DNA of 64,000 nucleotides from Sphingomonas kyeonggiensis (GTDB lineage: Bacteria > Pseudomonadota > Alphaproteobacteria > Sphingomonadales > Sphingomonadaceae), in contig NZ_JACIEH010000002.1 in NCBI RefSeq assembly GCF_014196745.1, forward strand, positions 1,364,383 through 1,428,382, read 5' to 3'. Positions 53,364 through 62,800 of this stretch are shown here, piece by piece (position 1 is the first letter of the stretch; each line of letters opens with the position of its first letter). The notes beneath the pieces are model-generated. The model was not told the DNA's origin. It worked only from the letters and a program-made list of their open reading frames with translations, and did no database searches. Both the position numbers and the translations under genes were made by a program.

Positions 53364-55271
53364 ATGGCAACCGTGGAGAGTTTTTCGTCGCTTGCGAACC
53401 TCAAGGCGAGCACGGCGACGGGCGCGGCGTGTCTGGTTGGCGTGAGCGGTGTCCCGGACGGAGTCTTCTTCTTCACGTCCGGCGATTTCACCGGCCAGGC
53501 CGATGACCAGAACATCGTGAAAGCCGACAGTACTCCACTCGCCACCGGCGCGTGGGTTCGGCAGAGCGGAAAGGCTGTAGCCGAGAAATACCCGAACGTT
53601 GCGGCGCCCTATCTGAACCTGCACGACTATGTCCTCGACAATGGTTCGTACAATGTGATGGGGTTCGTGCCGCAGGCGGCCAAATCGGGCATCCGCGACG
53701 GGCAGGGCACCGTCGAGGTCGATGGTGCGATCCGGACCGCGATGCAGGCGATCAGGGACGAGCGCGGAGGTGGCCAGCTGTGGATGCCCGCCGGGCACTT
53801 CAGGGTCGGGGCGCCCATCGTCGCGCCGCAGGGCGTGGGCATCACTGGTCAGAACTCCAAGGCCACTTTCCTGCACAACCAGGGGACCGGAGGCTGCCTG
53901 ATATATGGTACGGGGACCAGCGACAACGACCCGGACTTTGAGCGGGTCCTGATCGAAGGCCTGGCGATCATCGGTACCCCCACGAGCGGGAAGGCGATCT
54001 GGGGCCGCAAGGCGACCACGATGTTCTGCATTCGCGATGTCTATATCGAGGGCGGCAACAGCCCGGTCGTGCTGGACAGCTGCTATTCGCTGATGATGGA
54101 GCGGGTGCAGGTCCGCAGCGCGGAGACAGGCGACAATATCGCCCTGAATGCGATCAGCCATGACGTGACGCTGTTGCAGGTGTCTTCGCAGGTCGCGAAG
54201 GCCGGCGCCGGCATTGCGATCCTGGGATGCTACACGCCGCGCATCTATGGCGGGAAGGCCGAGTTCAACCAGCATGACCAGGTGCGGATCGCCAACACGC
54301 GAGGCATGACCATTCGCGACATGTACATTGAGGGAATCCAGCCCAGTTCGACCGGATATGCGGGCATCCACGTCACCAATGCGGATGCGGTGATTGTTTC
54401 GGGCGGATTGTTTGACGCGACGCAAGGCAGCACGACGCTGAGCGGGACGATTTCGGGTTTCACGCTCACGGTCACGGACATCCAGCTGGGCACTCTCTTC
54501 GTGGGGGCTGTGCTGACCGGCCCCGGTATCCGCGTCGGAACCAGGATTACCGGCTTGGGCACTGGCACCGGCGAGGAGGGGACCTATACGGTGGATCTCT
54601 CGCAGGAGGCAGGTTTCACGGCAGCCCGGGCGACCGGGCCGATGGGAACCGACGGCACCGGCACCTATGTGAAGGTGAGCGGCGGGACTTCCGCCCTGCG
54701 CATGTCCGACTATGGCTTTGTCAGCGTTGCCGCGAGCCAGCATCATGTGGATTTCGGAGCGTCCGCCTATGGCTGCGAGGCAATGATTCCGTTCGGTGCC
54801 CGCTTCGTGAACGCCAATCCCGATCAGAACTTCGTCCGATTCCGGCCCGGTGAGGACGCGCCGTTGCTCGCAACCGTCTCATCGCCGCAGGCAATCGTCC
54901 ATGATGCGACGACGACGATCAGCTTCGACGTCAAGACCAAGGACGTGCGCAACGAATGGAGCGGGAACAACACTTTCTCGCCGGCCGTCACCGACATCTA
55001 TCAGATTCGGGGATTTGTTCAGCTGGCCGGCCTGGTCTGTACCTCTCAGGCGAACGCCATTCTCTACAATGTCACGGACTCCACGACCGTATCCCAGCTG
55101 GTCCGCTATCTCCCTACGGGCGCGCCGTCGGTGGATTTCGCCTTCGAGGGGAAGCTGGAGGCCGGCAAGAACTACCAGATCCGCCTCTATTATTCCGATC
55201 CTGCGTCCGTCACGCGGTATACGTCCGGCCAGGCTTCCTCCAACCAGCTTTCGATTCAACGGGTCAGATAG
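53364..55271 (+). CDS. Phage tailspike-like right-handed beta-helix protein
   Basis: A 635-residue protein without a signal peptide. The N-terminal 75 residues (VESFSSLANLKASTATGAAC, DFTGQADDQNIVKADSTPLA, ATGAWVRQSG) resemble head-binding or adaptor parts of phage tailspikes. Residues about 110-360 resemble a pectate-lyase-3-type beta-helix (DGAIRTAMQAIRDERGGGQL, WMPAGHFRV, YIEGIQPSSTGYAGIHVTNA). A glycine/threonine-rich insert (LSGTISGFTLTVTDIQLG) and a C-terminal beta-sandwich-like domain follow. AAGGAG precedes the ATG at 53364 (an ATA codon two bases before). No other phage gene is nearby, so it is an orphan, possibly a prophage relic or a surface-associated protein. Confidence 0.7.
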   Translation: MATVESFSSLANLKASTATGAACLVGVSGVPDGVFFFTSGDFTGQADDQNIVKADSTPLATGAWVRQSGKAVAEKYPNVAAPYLNLHDYVLDNGSYNVMGFVPQAAKSGIRDGQGTVEVDGAIRTAMQAIRDERGGGQLWMPAGHFRVGAPIVAPQGVGITGQNSKATFLHNQGTGGCLIYGTGTSDNDPDFERVLIEGLAIIGTPTSGKAIWGRKATTMFCIRDVYIEGGNSPVVLDSCYSLMMERVQVRSAETGDNIALNAISHDVTLLQVSSQVAKAGAGIAILGCYTPRIYGGKAEFNQHDQVRIANTRGMTIRDMYIEGIQPSSTGYAGIHVTNADAVIVSGGLFDATQGSTTLSGTISGFTLTVTDIQLGTLFVGAVLTGPGIRVGTRITGLGTGTGEEGTYTVDLSQEAGFTAARATGPMGTDGTGTYVKVSGGTSALRMSDYGFVSVAASQHHVDFGASAYGCEAMIPFGARFVNANPDQNFVRFRPGEDAPLLATVSSPQAIVHDATTTISFDVKTKDVRNEWSGNNTFSPAVTDIYQIRGFVQLAGLVCTSQANAILYNVTDSTTVSQLVRYLPTGAPSVDFAFEGKLEAGKNYQIRLYYSDPASVTRYTSGQASSNQLSIQRVR

Positions 55272-55410
55272 CCCGCTGCCTGATCGAGCAGTACTCTAAC
55301 TAGGCTTCGATACAGGGTCATGGAGCCTGAGCGCGGCTCCATGACCATTACGACGCTAGCGGTGGGAGTTCGCCTTTCCTGGCTGCTTTCAGTCCTTGCG
55401 GATGAGAGCC

Positions 55411-55505
55411 GCCAGGCTGTTTTCCACCCATCGTCCGCCGTTCGGCGGTTGGACGGCCGAGCCAGAAGCGGTCAGGCAGCAAGCGCGCCACAAGCGGACG
55501 TTGAC
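55411..55505 (+). repeat. Palindromic intergenic repeat copy
   Basis: CAGGCTGTTTTCCACCCATC, GCCGTTCGGCGG, then GCCAGAAGCGGTCAGGCAGC and AAGCGCGCCACAAGCGGACG follow the block order of the 53081 copy. It lies in the 264-bp gap after the beta-helix gene. Confidence 0.65.
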
Positions 55506-55535
55506 GGGGGCTAGCGGTCCCGCGATCCTACGATC

Positions 55536-55859
55536 ATGCATCAAGACATCGTCGCAACTTTCCTCGCCCTCTCATCGAGAGGGAAAATCGCGGTTCTTGC
55601 TCGGGCCATTCACATGGAGACAATTCATGTGCGAGCTGCGCATCTAGATTATCCCGGCGACGCGGTAAGACCCTATCGGTCGAGTGAGTTCATCCACCGT
55701 TTGTCCGGATCAATCTTAGGACTGACGCACAATCCAGAGCTGGGCGAGAGCGAGGCGACCTACGCGGCTCTATCATTGGTCGAAGGGATTGAACCACGCG
55801 GGCAACATTATCTGGATGAGCTCGGCGAATGGATCACAGACGCTCAGTCAATGTCCTGA
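55536..55859 (+). CDS. Hypothetical protein
   Basis: 107 residues from ATG 55536. It reads MHQDIVATFLALSSRGKIAV and ends EPRGQHYLDELGEWITDAQS. Mostly helical, no signal peptide or membrane segment. No family recognised. Less GC-biased codons than the metabolic genes. The ribosome site is weak. Flanked on both sides by palindromic repeat copies, suggesting an unstable or acquired context. Confidence 0.5.
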   Translation: MHQDIVATFLALSSRGKIAVLARAIHMETIHVRAAHLDYPGDAVRPYRSSEFIHRLSGSILGLTHNPELGESEATYAALSLVEGIEPRGQHYLDELGEWITDAQSMS

Positions 55860-55946
55860 CTGCCACTTTCCGCCCATAGTCAGCCGTTCGACCGGCGCCA
55901 GGTCGGTCCAAACCGGGCGGGCTGCAAGCGCCCCAATGTAAGGCGT
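55859..55946 (+). repeat. Palindromic intergenic repeat copy (diverged)
   Basis: CACTTTCCGCCCATAGTCAG, CCGTTCGACCGG, then GGTCCAAACCGGGCGGGCTG and CAAGCGCCCCAATG keep the order of the fullest copy. The rest of the gap to 56150 contains nothing recognisable. Confidence 0.55.
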
Positions 55947-56150
55947 TAGGATGGGCAAGCGGGCGATCCCGAAAGCTGCCGTTTGTCACCTTCCTAGTGG
56001 CAGCAATTGGGAACGACCGAGATTGAGGAGGCAATGGGAAGGGAGTTGCTGCGAGTTATGAAGCGGGCCCTCCGCGAGCGGTGCAATGGTTCCAAGGCGG
56101 ACTTTGGCAAACCACGCACTGCTGCGCCGCCGGCACGAGCGCGGTGGGAT

Positions 56151-56351
56151 TCAAGGCAGCATCAGCTCCGCGAGGTGGGCATGACAGTCTGCCAGTTCGA
56201 GATGGCGTTCGCGCAAAGCAGCCTGGGTCGCCCGCTTTGCAAGCTGCCGCTCGCGGTCAGCCCGCTGTAGATGATATTTCCGATCTTCCGACACTTGGGC
56301 GTCGCGCACGGAATCATAGTCACCAGCACGCGGTCTTGAAGGAAGGCTCAT
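56151..56351 (-). CDS. Small helical hypothetical protein
   Basis: 66 residues from ATG 56351, supported by AGGGAG about 10 nt upstream. A strongly charged helix-rich sequence (RKYHLQRADRERQLAKRATQ, AALRERHLELADCHAHLAEL) with heptad-like spacing. Proteins with this YxxRAxxERxLA and HLELA pattern are frequent small unknowns in sphingomonads. It is divergent from the hybrid kinase. Confidence 0.6.
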   Translation of the reverse strand: MSLPSRPRAGDYDSVRDAQVSEDRKYHLQRADRERQLAKRATQAALRERHLELADCHAHLAELMLP

Positions 56352-56518
56352 ACGGAAACGCTCCCTTTACGGTACTCGGGGCTATGATTTTGGCCCCTGA
56401 GATGAACGTCTGCAGTGTCGTTAATCTTGTCGGTGCTGCGCCGTAGTCGGGCGCCTTGGCAACAAGTAACCAGACTGGAACTGTTCTTGTGAATAAGGCA
56501 ATCACGGGTAACTTTACA

Positions 56519-58849
56519 ATGGATGGGCCGGCGAGTGACCAAGCGATGATCTTGACCAGCATGCACAATCCCGTGCTCGTTTGCATCTCGATCCTGATCG
56601 CCATCGCCGCCTCCTACACGGCGCTCGACCTCGCGAGCCGGGTGCGAGCATCGGAAGGTTGGCTGCGACAGACCTGGCTCTGTACCGCCGCGATCGGCAT
56701 GGGGGGCGGCATCTGGGCCATGCACTTCGTCGCCATGCTCGCTTTTAGCATGCCGGGCATGGAGGTCGGCTATGACGTCGAACTGACGGTCGCGTCGCTG
56801 CTCGTCGCGGTACTGGTCACCGGCATAGGCTTCGCGGTGATGAGTCATGCCCGTGGTGCTATCGCGCCCCTGATCGCGGCAGGCCTGTTCATGGGTCTCG
56901 GGATCGTTGCCATGCACTACATAGGCATGTCGGCGATGCAGACACGAGCTACGCTGCGCTACGACCCGGTCTGGCTGACCCTCTCTGTCCTGATTGCGAT
57001 CGTCGCGGCAACCGCGGCGCTCTGGTTGGCGTCGCGCGAAAGCAAGAGCGTCGTTCGCCTTGGGGCAGCGGTCTTGATGGGCACGGCAATCGCCGGAATG
57101 CATTTCGCGGGCATGCGCGCCGCGACCTTCACTATGACCGCAGGCGCGGGCATGGAGCACTCGGACGCCAATGCGACCCAGGCGGGCCTGGCGGTGAGCG
57201 TGTCCGGCGCTGCCTTTCTCATCCTGGCGCTATCGCTGGTCGCGGCGATGTTTGATCGGCGATTTGCCCTGCTCGCCCAACGCGAGGCCGAGGCGCTCCG
57301 CCAGAGCGAGGAGCGGTTCCGGTCCTTGTACAAGGGCACGCCGCTCCCCCTCCATGCACTCGACCGGTTCGGAGTCATCGAGCATGTCAGTGACGCCTGG
57401 CTCGAGCTGATGGGCTACACGCGGGACGAGGCGATCGGACGCCGCTTCGTCGATTTCCTCACCGAGGCCTCGGCGAGCCAGTTTCAACGAGACTGGCCAG
57501 AACTGATGCGCAACGGCTCGGCCCACGCGCGCGAATATCGCGGGGTCACCAAGAGCGGCGCGCTTCTTGAGCTCGTCTCCGCCGCCAGGGTGGAGCGGGA
57601 CGGCGCCGGCAACTTCCTGTACGTTGTTGGCGGGCTGACCGACGTGACGGCGCGCCATCAGGCCGAGCAGGCCCTGCGCCAGGCGCAGAAACTTGAGGCG
57701 ATGGGGCAGTTGACCGGCGGCATAGCCCATGATTTCAACAATCTTCTCGCGGTCGTGCTCGGCAATCTGGAGTTGCTCCGCAAGCGCGTGCCCGAGGATG
57801 CCAAGGCCTTGCGGCTGCTGACGAGTGCTTACGAGGGGGCGGAACGCGGAGCGGCGCTGACCCAGCGGCTACTCGCCTTCGCCCGCCGCCAGGACCTGCG
57901 GCCGGAGCCGGTCGACGTCCCCGCTCTCATCCGCGGCATGGCCAATTTGCTGCAGCGCTCGCTGGGGCCGCGCGTGAAGGTCGACACCCAATTCTCCGTG
58001 GGCCTTCCATTGGCGCGCGTGGACGCCCATCAGCTCGAGATGGCATTGCTGAACCTGGCGGTGAACGCCCGAGATGCGATGCCGGACGGCGGCTACCTCG
58101 ACATCGCAGCGTTCGAGACCGTCCTCGCCGAAGGCGAAATCGCCAACCTGCCAGCAGGGCTCTATGTTCGCCTGATCCTGACCGACACCGGCGAGGGCAT
58201 GGACCCGGAAACCCTAGCCCGCGCGACGGATCCGTTTTTCACGACCAAAGGCGTGGGCAAGGGCACCGGCCTTGGCTTGTCCATGGTACAGGGCCTTGCC
58301 GCCCAGTCGGGCGGCAGCCTTGTGCTGCGCAGCGCGATCGGCCAGGGCACCTGTGCCACTCTCTACCTTCCGACCGCCGAGCGAACGGCAAGGCAAAAGG
58401 CAGAACCGGTGCGTCGCGAGGACGCCGAAGCAACCTTGCCGCCCATGACCATCTTGGTGGTTGATGACGATCCGCTCGTACTCGCCAACACGGCAGCGAT
58501 GCTCGAGGACCTTGGTGCGATGGTGATCCCGACTGCTTCCGGAAGTGCAGCGCTGGCCGAACTGCAATGCAGTGCCGTCGATATTGTCGTCGCGGATCAG
58601 CTGATGCCCGGGATGACCGGCCTGGAGCTGGTCGAAATGATCCGGGAGGAGCGGCCCGAGATGCCCGTGCTGCTCGTTAGCGGATTCGCTGATATCGATC
58701 GCGATGCACTCAAGGATATTCATGTGCTCGCCAAACCATTCACGCAGGAGGCTCTGGCCCGCGCGGTCCTCCTCGTGAAGATATCGACGCTCAATTTCCC
58801 GGTGCAAGCGAGATCGCCGACATCGCTGCCGCACGAGCCCAAAGCGTAA
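56519..58849 (+). CDS. MHYT-PAS hybrid sensor histidine kinase
   Basis: About 776 residues from ATG 56519 (a TTG at 56456 and an ATG at 56546 are alternatives). Seven membrane helices carry MHYT motifs (AMHFVAMLAF, AMHYIGMSAM, GMHFAGMRAA), thought to bind a metal and sense O2, CO or NO. A PAS domain (EERFRSLYKGTPLPLHALD) follows, then a HisKA/ATPase module with His404 in TGGIAHDFNNLL, NARDAMPDGG and KGTGLGLSMV, and a C-terminal receiver (ILVVDDDPLVL, VVADQLMPGMTGLEL). It is an orphan kinase: no response regulator lies beside it. The output pathway is unknown. Confidence 0.9.
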   Translation: MDGPASDQAMILTSMHNPVLVCISILIAIAASYTALDLASRVRASEGWLRQTWLCTAAIGMGGGIWAMHFVAMLAFSMPGMEVGYDVELTVASLLVAVLVTGIGFAVMSHARGAIAPLIAAGLFMGLGIVAMHYIGMSAMQTRATLRYDPVWLTLSVLIAIVAATAALWLASRESKSVVRLGAAVLMGTAIAGMHFAGMRAATFTMTAGAGMEHSDANATQAGLAVSVSGAAFLILALSLVAAMFDRRFALLAQREAEALRQSEERFRSLYKGTPLPLHALDRFGVIEHVSDAWLELMGYTRDEAIGRRFVDFLTEASASQFQRDWPELMRNGSAHAREYRGVTKSGALLELVSAARVERDGAGNFLYVVGGLTDVTARHQAEQALRQAQKLEAMGQLTGGIAHDFNNLLAVVLGNLELLRKRVPEDAKALRLLTSAYEGAERGAALTQRLLAFARRQDLRPEPVDVPALIRGMANLLQRSLGPRVKVDTQFSVGLPLARVDAHQLEMALLNLAVNARDAMPDGGYLDIAAFETVLAEGEIANLPAGLYVRLILTDTGEGMDPETLARATDPFFTTKGVGKGTGLGLSMVQGLAAQSGGSLVLRSAIGQGTCATLYLPTAERTARQKAEPVRREDAEATLPPMTILVVDDDPLVLANTAAMLEDLGAMVIPTASGSAALAELQCSAVDIVVADQLMPGMTGLELVEMIREERPEMPVLLVSGFADIDRDALKDIHVLAKPFTQEALARAVLLVKISTLNFPVQARSPTSLPHEPKA

Positions 58850-58971
58850 GAGACAACGACGGGAGCGCGCTGACTGTGACCGGATGGTATTCGGACCGCC
58901 TCAGATCTCTGTTTCCCATGGCAGCCGCCTGCAATCTCGCGAGGTGGCTAGCCCTACGCGCCTCGTCTTAA

Positions 58972-59271
58972 CCGAAAAGTCGCGAGCGCGCAGACCTTCA
59001 AAGAATCGAGAATGGCATCTCCGCCGCGACGTGCGCGATCCTTTGCCAAAGGCCCGCCGACCTGCCCTGCACCAACGTCAACTCGTGTGGGCCGAATGCC
59101 TTCTCCAACTGGCCGAACTTCGACCGATGCGTCATCAGTTGCAATGCCCGCACGCGCGGGGCGACAGCTCAATGGACCTGCCTAGCGTCGCCTGACGGCG
59201 GATATGGATGGGAAGCGATCATCTTTTCGGATGAACGATCTGTTGGGCGTAGCGCTGTTTACGTTTGCTAA
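58972..59271 (+). pseudogene. Cys-rich coding-like frame without a start
   Basis: Between stops, one frame runs about 100 codons with strong GC3 bias in its middle part and seven or eight Cys: ISAATCAILCQRPADLPCTN, VNSCGPNAFSNWPNFDRCVI, SCNARTRGATAQWTC. It ends with YVC at TAA 59269-59271. No ATG, GTG or TTG gives a sensible start, and no signal peptide is visible. It looks like the 3' part of a secreted disulfide-rich protein gene that lost its 5' end. Family unknown; the call rests on composition only. Confidence 0.35.
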
Positions 59272-59329
59272 AAGGAGACAGTGATCGTTTGGTGAGCTTT
59301 GGCGCCAACGGCAGCTATCCCGCGGGCGT

Positions 59330-59376
59330 ACCCAAAAGCGGCCCGTCTGCAACCGCCCCAATGCCTGCCGTTCCGG
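59330..59376 (+). repeat. Palindromic intergenic repeat, right-half copy
   Basis: CCCAAAAGCGGCCCGTCTGC, then AACCGCCCCAATGCCTGCCG and TTCC, matches the right half of the 53081 copy. The rest of 59377-59567 shows no gene. Confidence 0.5.
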
Positions 59377-59567
59377 GTCGCGGTCGCGCTTCCCGACGAT
59401 CGTTTAGCGGAGCAGCATGGTGCTATCTGCGCTCAATGTGGTCGTCGCCCCCGAAATAGACAGACCATAACGGTGCCATCCCTCTCTTGGTGCTGCGGGG
59501 GGAGTCTGCATAATCGGTCGATAGGGCGGGCATGCGATTCTCGCATTTTTTGGGAAGGGGGCACCGC

Positions 59568-59774
59568 ATGAAATTCTTCGTCGCCTTGGGCATTGCCGCC
59601 TTGGCGGCTTCGGCGGTTCAGGCGGCCGAAACCATCACTTACAACTATGACGCCAAGGGCCGGCTTGTGAGGGTCGAGCACTCGGGCTCCGTGAACAACG
59701 GTGTCAAAAGCACGCATACTTACGACAAGGCCGACAACCGCAAACGGGTACAGGTGACTGGCGCACCGAGCTGA
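59568..59774 (+). CDS. Small secreted single-YD-repeat protein
   Basis: 68 residues from ATG 59568 (GGGAAGGGGG upstream). Signal peptide MKFFVALGIAALAASAVQA, then about 48 residues made of one YD/RHS repeat unit: TYNYDAKGRLVRVEHSG followed by HTYDKADNRKRVQVTG. It lies 48 nt before the large RHS protein gene and is probably co-transcribed. Its repeat could extend or cap the larger protein, or serve as a chaperone-like partner; this is speculation. Free one-repeat proteins are too small to form the RHS cage. Confidence 0.75.
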   Translation: MKFFVALGIAALAASAVQAAETITYNYDAKGRLVRVEHSGSVNNGVKSTHTYDKADNRKRVQVTGAPS

Positions 59775-59822
59775 TCTCCAAAGCTGCCTTCCGCGAAGCC
59801 AACCATAAAGCAGGAAAATCTG

Positions 59823-62800
59823 ATGAAACGGATGCAATCTGGCCGCTCGCGCGGCCGGAATGGGCAGCGCTTTGCCCTGTCGGTCACTACCTTTCTTACG
59901 AACGTGCTGGCGATCCCAGCCTTCGCACAGTCCGCGCACCCTAATCTCGATGCCAATGGTGTCGACGTCACGACTGACAGGTACGTCCTGCAGTTGCCGA
60001 TTGCATCGATCGGCTCTGGCCAGGCGGAACTTCCGCTGCTTGCGCTCGACGGACAGTACACCAACTGGTCGAATATCTATCTGAACGTGACGCCGGTCGG
60101 AGGGACCACACGCTACAGCGTGGTTGATGGGCAGCGCTTCGACAATTTCAACGGCGCCGGTTCGTCGTCGGTTTATGGCAGCGGTTCGACGATTTCCAGT
60201 GACGGCACCACTTATCGGACCTCAGACGGAGTCGAGATCGTCTTTGGCAACCCCGCCGGCACCTATGGCGGCAAATCGAATTTGTGCGACGTAAACAACC
60301 CGACCAATTGTATCCTGCTACCGATTTCGATCACCGGGAAGACGGGCATGACAGTCAATTTTGACTGGGAGATCTTCGCGGACTGCTCGGATGTTCCAAT
60401 CGGGTCAGAAACAGGCCCCGATTGCCAGTTCTCCTGGCGCCTGACCTCGGTGAGCAACTATGCTGGCTATTCGATCGGCTGGACCTATGGGCTTAGCAGT
60501 GGCGCGGGTACGCCCGGTTGGTATCATCCGCTCACCGCCGCTTTGAGGAAAGGCACGACGACAGTCAGTACGGTCAGCTACGCCAATCCCTCCCCCGGCG
60601 TCTACACGATCACCAAGCCAGGCGGCGGCGCTTGGCGGATTACCGGCAGTATAGGCAACATCACCGGCGTGCGGCGCCCCGGTGCCGCAAGCGATACCAC
60701 CACGGTCACATATTCGGGCGGTGCGGTCTCGTCGGTGACCATTGATGGGATCGTGACCGGTTACAGCCGAAGCGTCTCCGGCTCCACAGCAACCATGGTA
60801 GTGACCGACGCCCAGTCGCATTCGACGACCCTTGTATCGGACCTTGCCAAGTACCGAGTCACGTCCATCACCAATGCGCTCGGCAAGACGACGAGTACGG
60901 CCTATGATAGCCTGAGCCGCCCCACGGAGATAACCAATCCTGAAGGCGACAAGGTTCAGTACACCTATGACAGTCGCAGCAATGTCACCGAAGTGCGGCG
61001 TAAGGCAAAGCCCGGATCCGGGCTTTCCGACATTGTGACCAGCTCGACCTTTGCGCCGAACTGCACGTCCACACCTTGGTGCAACAGTCCCGACACGACC
61101 ACCGACGAACGCGGCAACCAGACAGAGTATGCCTATGATGGCATTACCGGGCTTCTAACCAGCGTCTCGCGTCCGGCGGCGACGAGCGGCGCCAACCATC
61201 CGCAGACACGCTACAGCTACATGACCAACAGCGCCGGCATCGCACTGCTGACCATGATTTCCGAGTGCCGGAACGGCACGCCGCCTAGCTGTATCGGCAC
61301 AGCGGACGAAGTGAAGACCACGATTGCCTATGATGGCGCACTCAACGTTACCAGCGTCGTGAAGGGCGCAGGCGACAGCTCGCTGAGCGCGACGTCCACT
61401 GCAACCTATGATGCCGCCGGCAATTTGGTGACAGCGGACGGTCCGCTTCCCGGAGGCGAAGATACGGTCACGTATCGCTATGATGCCGATCGGCTGCGGG
61501 TCGGCGCCATTTCGCCTGATCCGGACGGCATCGGCGCGCGCAAGCGGCAGGCGGTGAAAGCGACCTACACGCCCAACGGTCAGCTCGGTGCGGTTGAGGT
61601 CGGCACTGTAGTCGGCACGGCTGATACCGACTGGGCCACATTCGTGTCCGTTCAGCAGTCGACGGCAAGCTATGACGCAAACGCCCGCAAGATCCGCGAG
61701 GTGCTTACGGCGGGCGGCACCGTCTACGGCGTCAGCGAATATAGCTATGATGCGCTTGGCCGCCCAGACTGCACAGCGACACGGATGAACAGCGCCGCTT
61801 GGGGAGCGTCGCTGGCCGCCTGCACACCGGCAACCACGGGCAGTGCCGGCTCGGACCGGATCACTAGGAACAACTATGACCCGACGGGCCGCAAGTCGAA
61901 GGTGCAAACTGCATATGGCACTACCGACCAGGCTGACGAGGCGACAACATCGTACACCGATAACGGCAAGGTGGCGAGCGTTACCGATGGAGAGGGCAAC
62001 AAGACCAGCTACGAATATGACGGATTCGATCGGCTCTCGAAGACCTATTATCCGGTGCCCGCGCAGGGCGCGGCGACGAGTTCGGCGAGCGATTATGAGC
62101 AGCTGGGCTATGATGCTGCGAGCAACGTCACTTCGCGCCGCCTGCGGGATGGTCAGACGATCACCTATGGCTATGACAACCTCAGTCGTGTCACCAGTAA
62201 GGTGACGTCTGGGAGCGCCTATCTCGATTGGGATGTGGCCTATGGCTATGACCTGCTCGGACGGGTGACCAGCGCTACGGGCGATGGGTGGGCGGTGAAT
62301 GCTCTGGGCTATGACGCGCTCGGGCGCGTGGTAACCGAGCAGAATTACAATGCCACCACCTATCACGTTTATGACTTGGCCGGCCGCCAGACCCGGCTGA
62401 CCTGGAGCGACGGCTTCTATGTCGATTACGACTATAGCGTGACCGGCGAGGTCACCGCGATCCGTGAGAATGGCGCGACTTCAGGCGCAGGTGTGCTGGC
62501 AACCTATGGCTATGACGATCTTGGTCGTCGAGCGAGCGTGACGCGGGGCAATGGAACGACGACGAGCTATAGCTATAGTGGCGTGTCACAGCTCGCCTCG
62601 CTGACCCAGGATTTGGGTGGCAGCGCCTATGATTTCACGAATAATTTCAGTTATAATCCGGCGGGGCAGATCACGTCGCTGACGCACTCGAACGATGCCT
62701 ATGCCTGGGGCGGGCACTACAATGTCGATCGTCCCTATTCGGTCAACGGCCTCAACCAGATGACGGCCGCTGGCGCTACCAGTCTTGGCTACGATGGGCG

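Noticed and set aside
55272..55410. Phage attachment site next to the beta-helix gene
   Set aside because: No tRNA gene, integrase or direct-repeat pair was found; a palindromic repeat copy explains the conserved blocks nearby.
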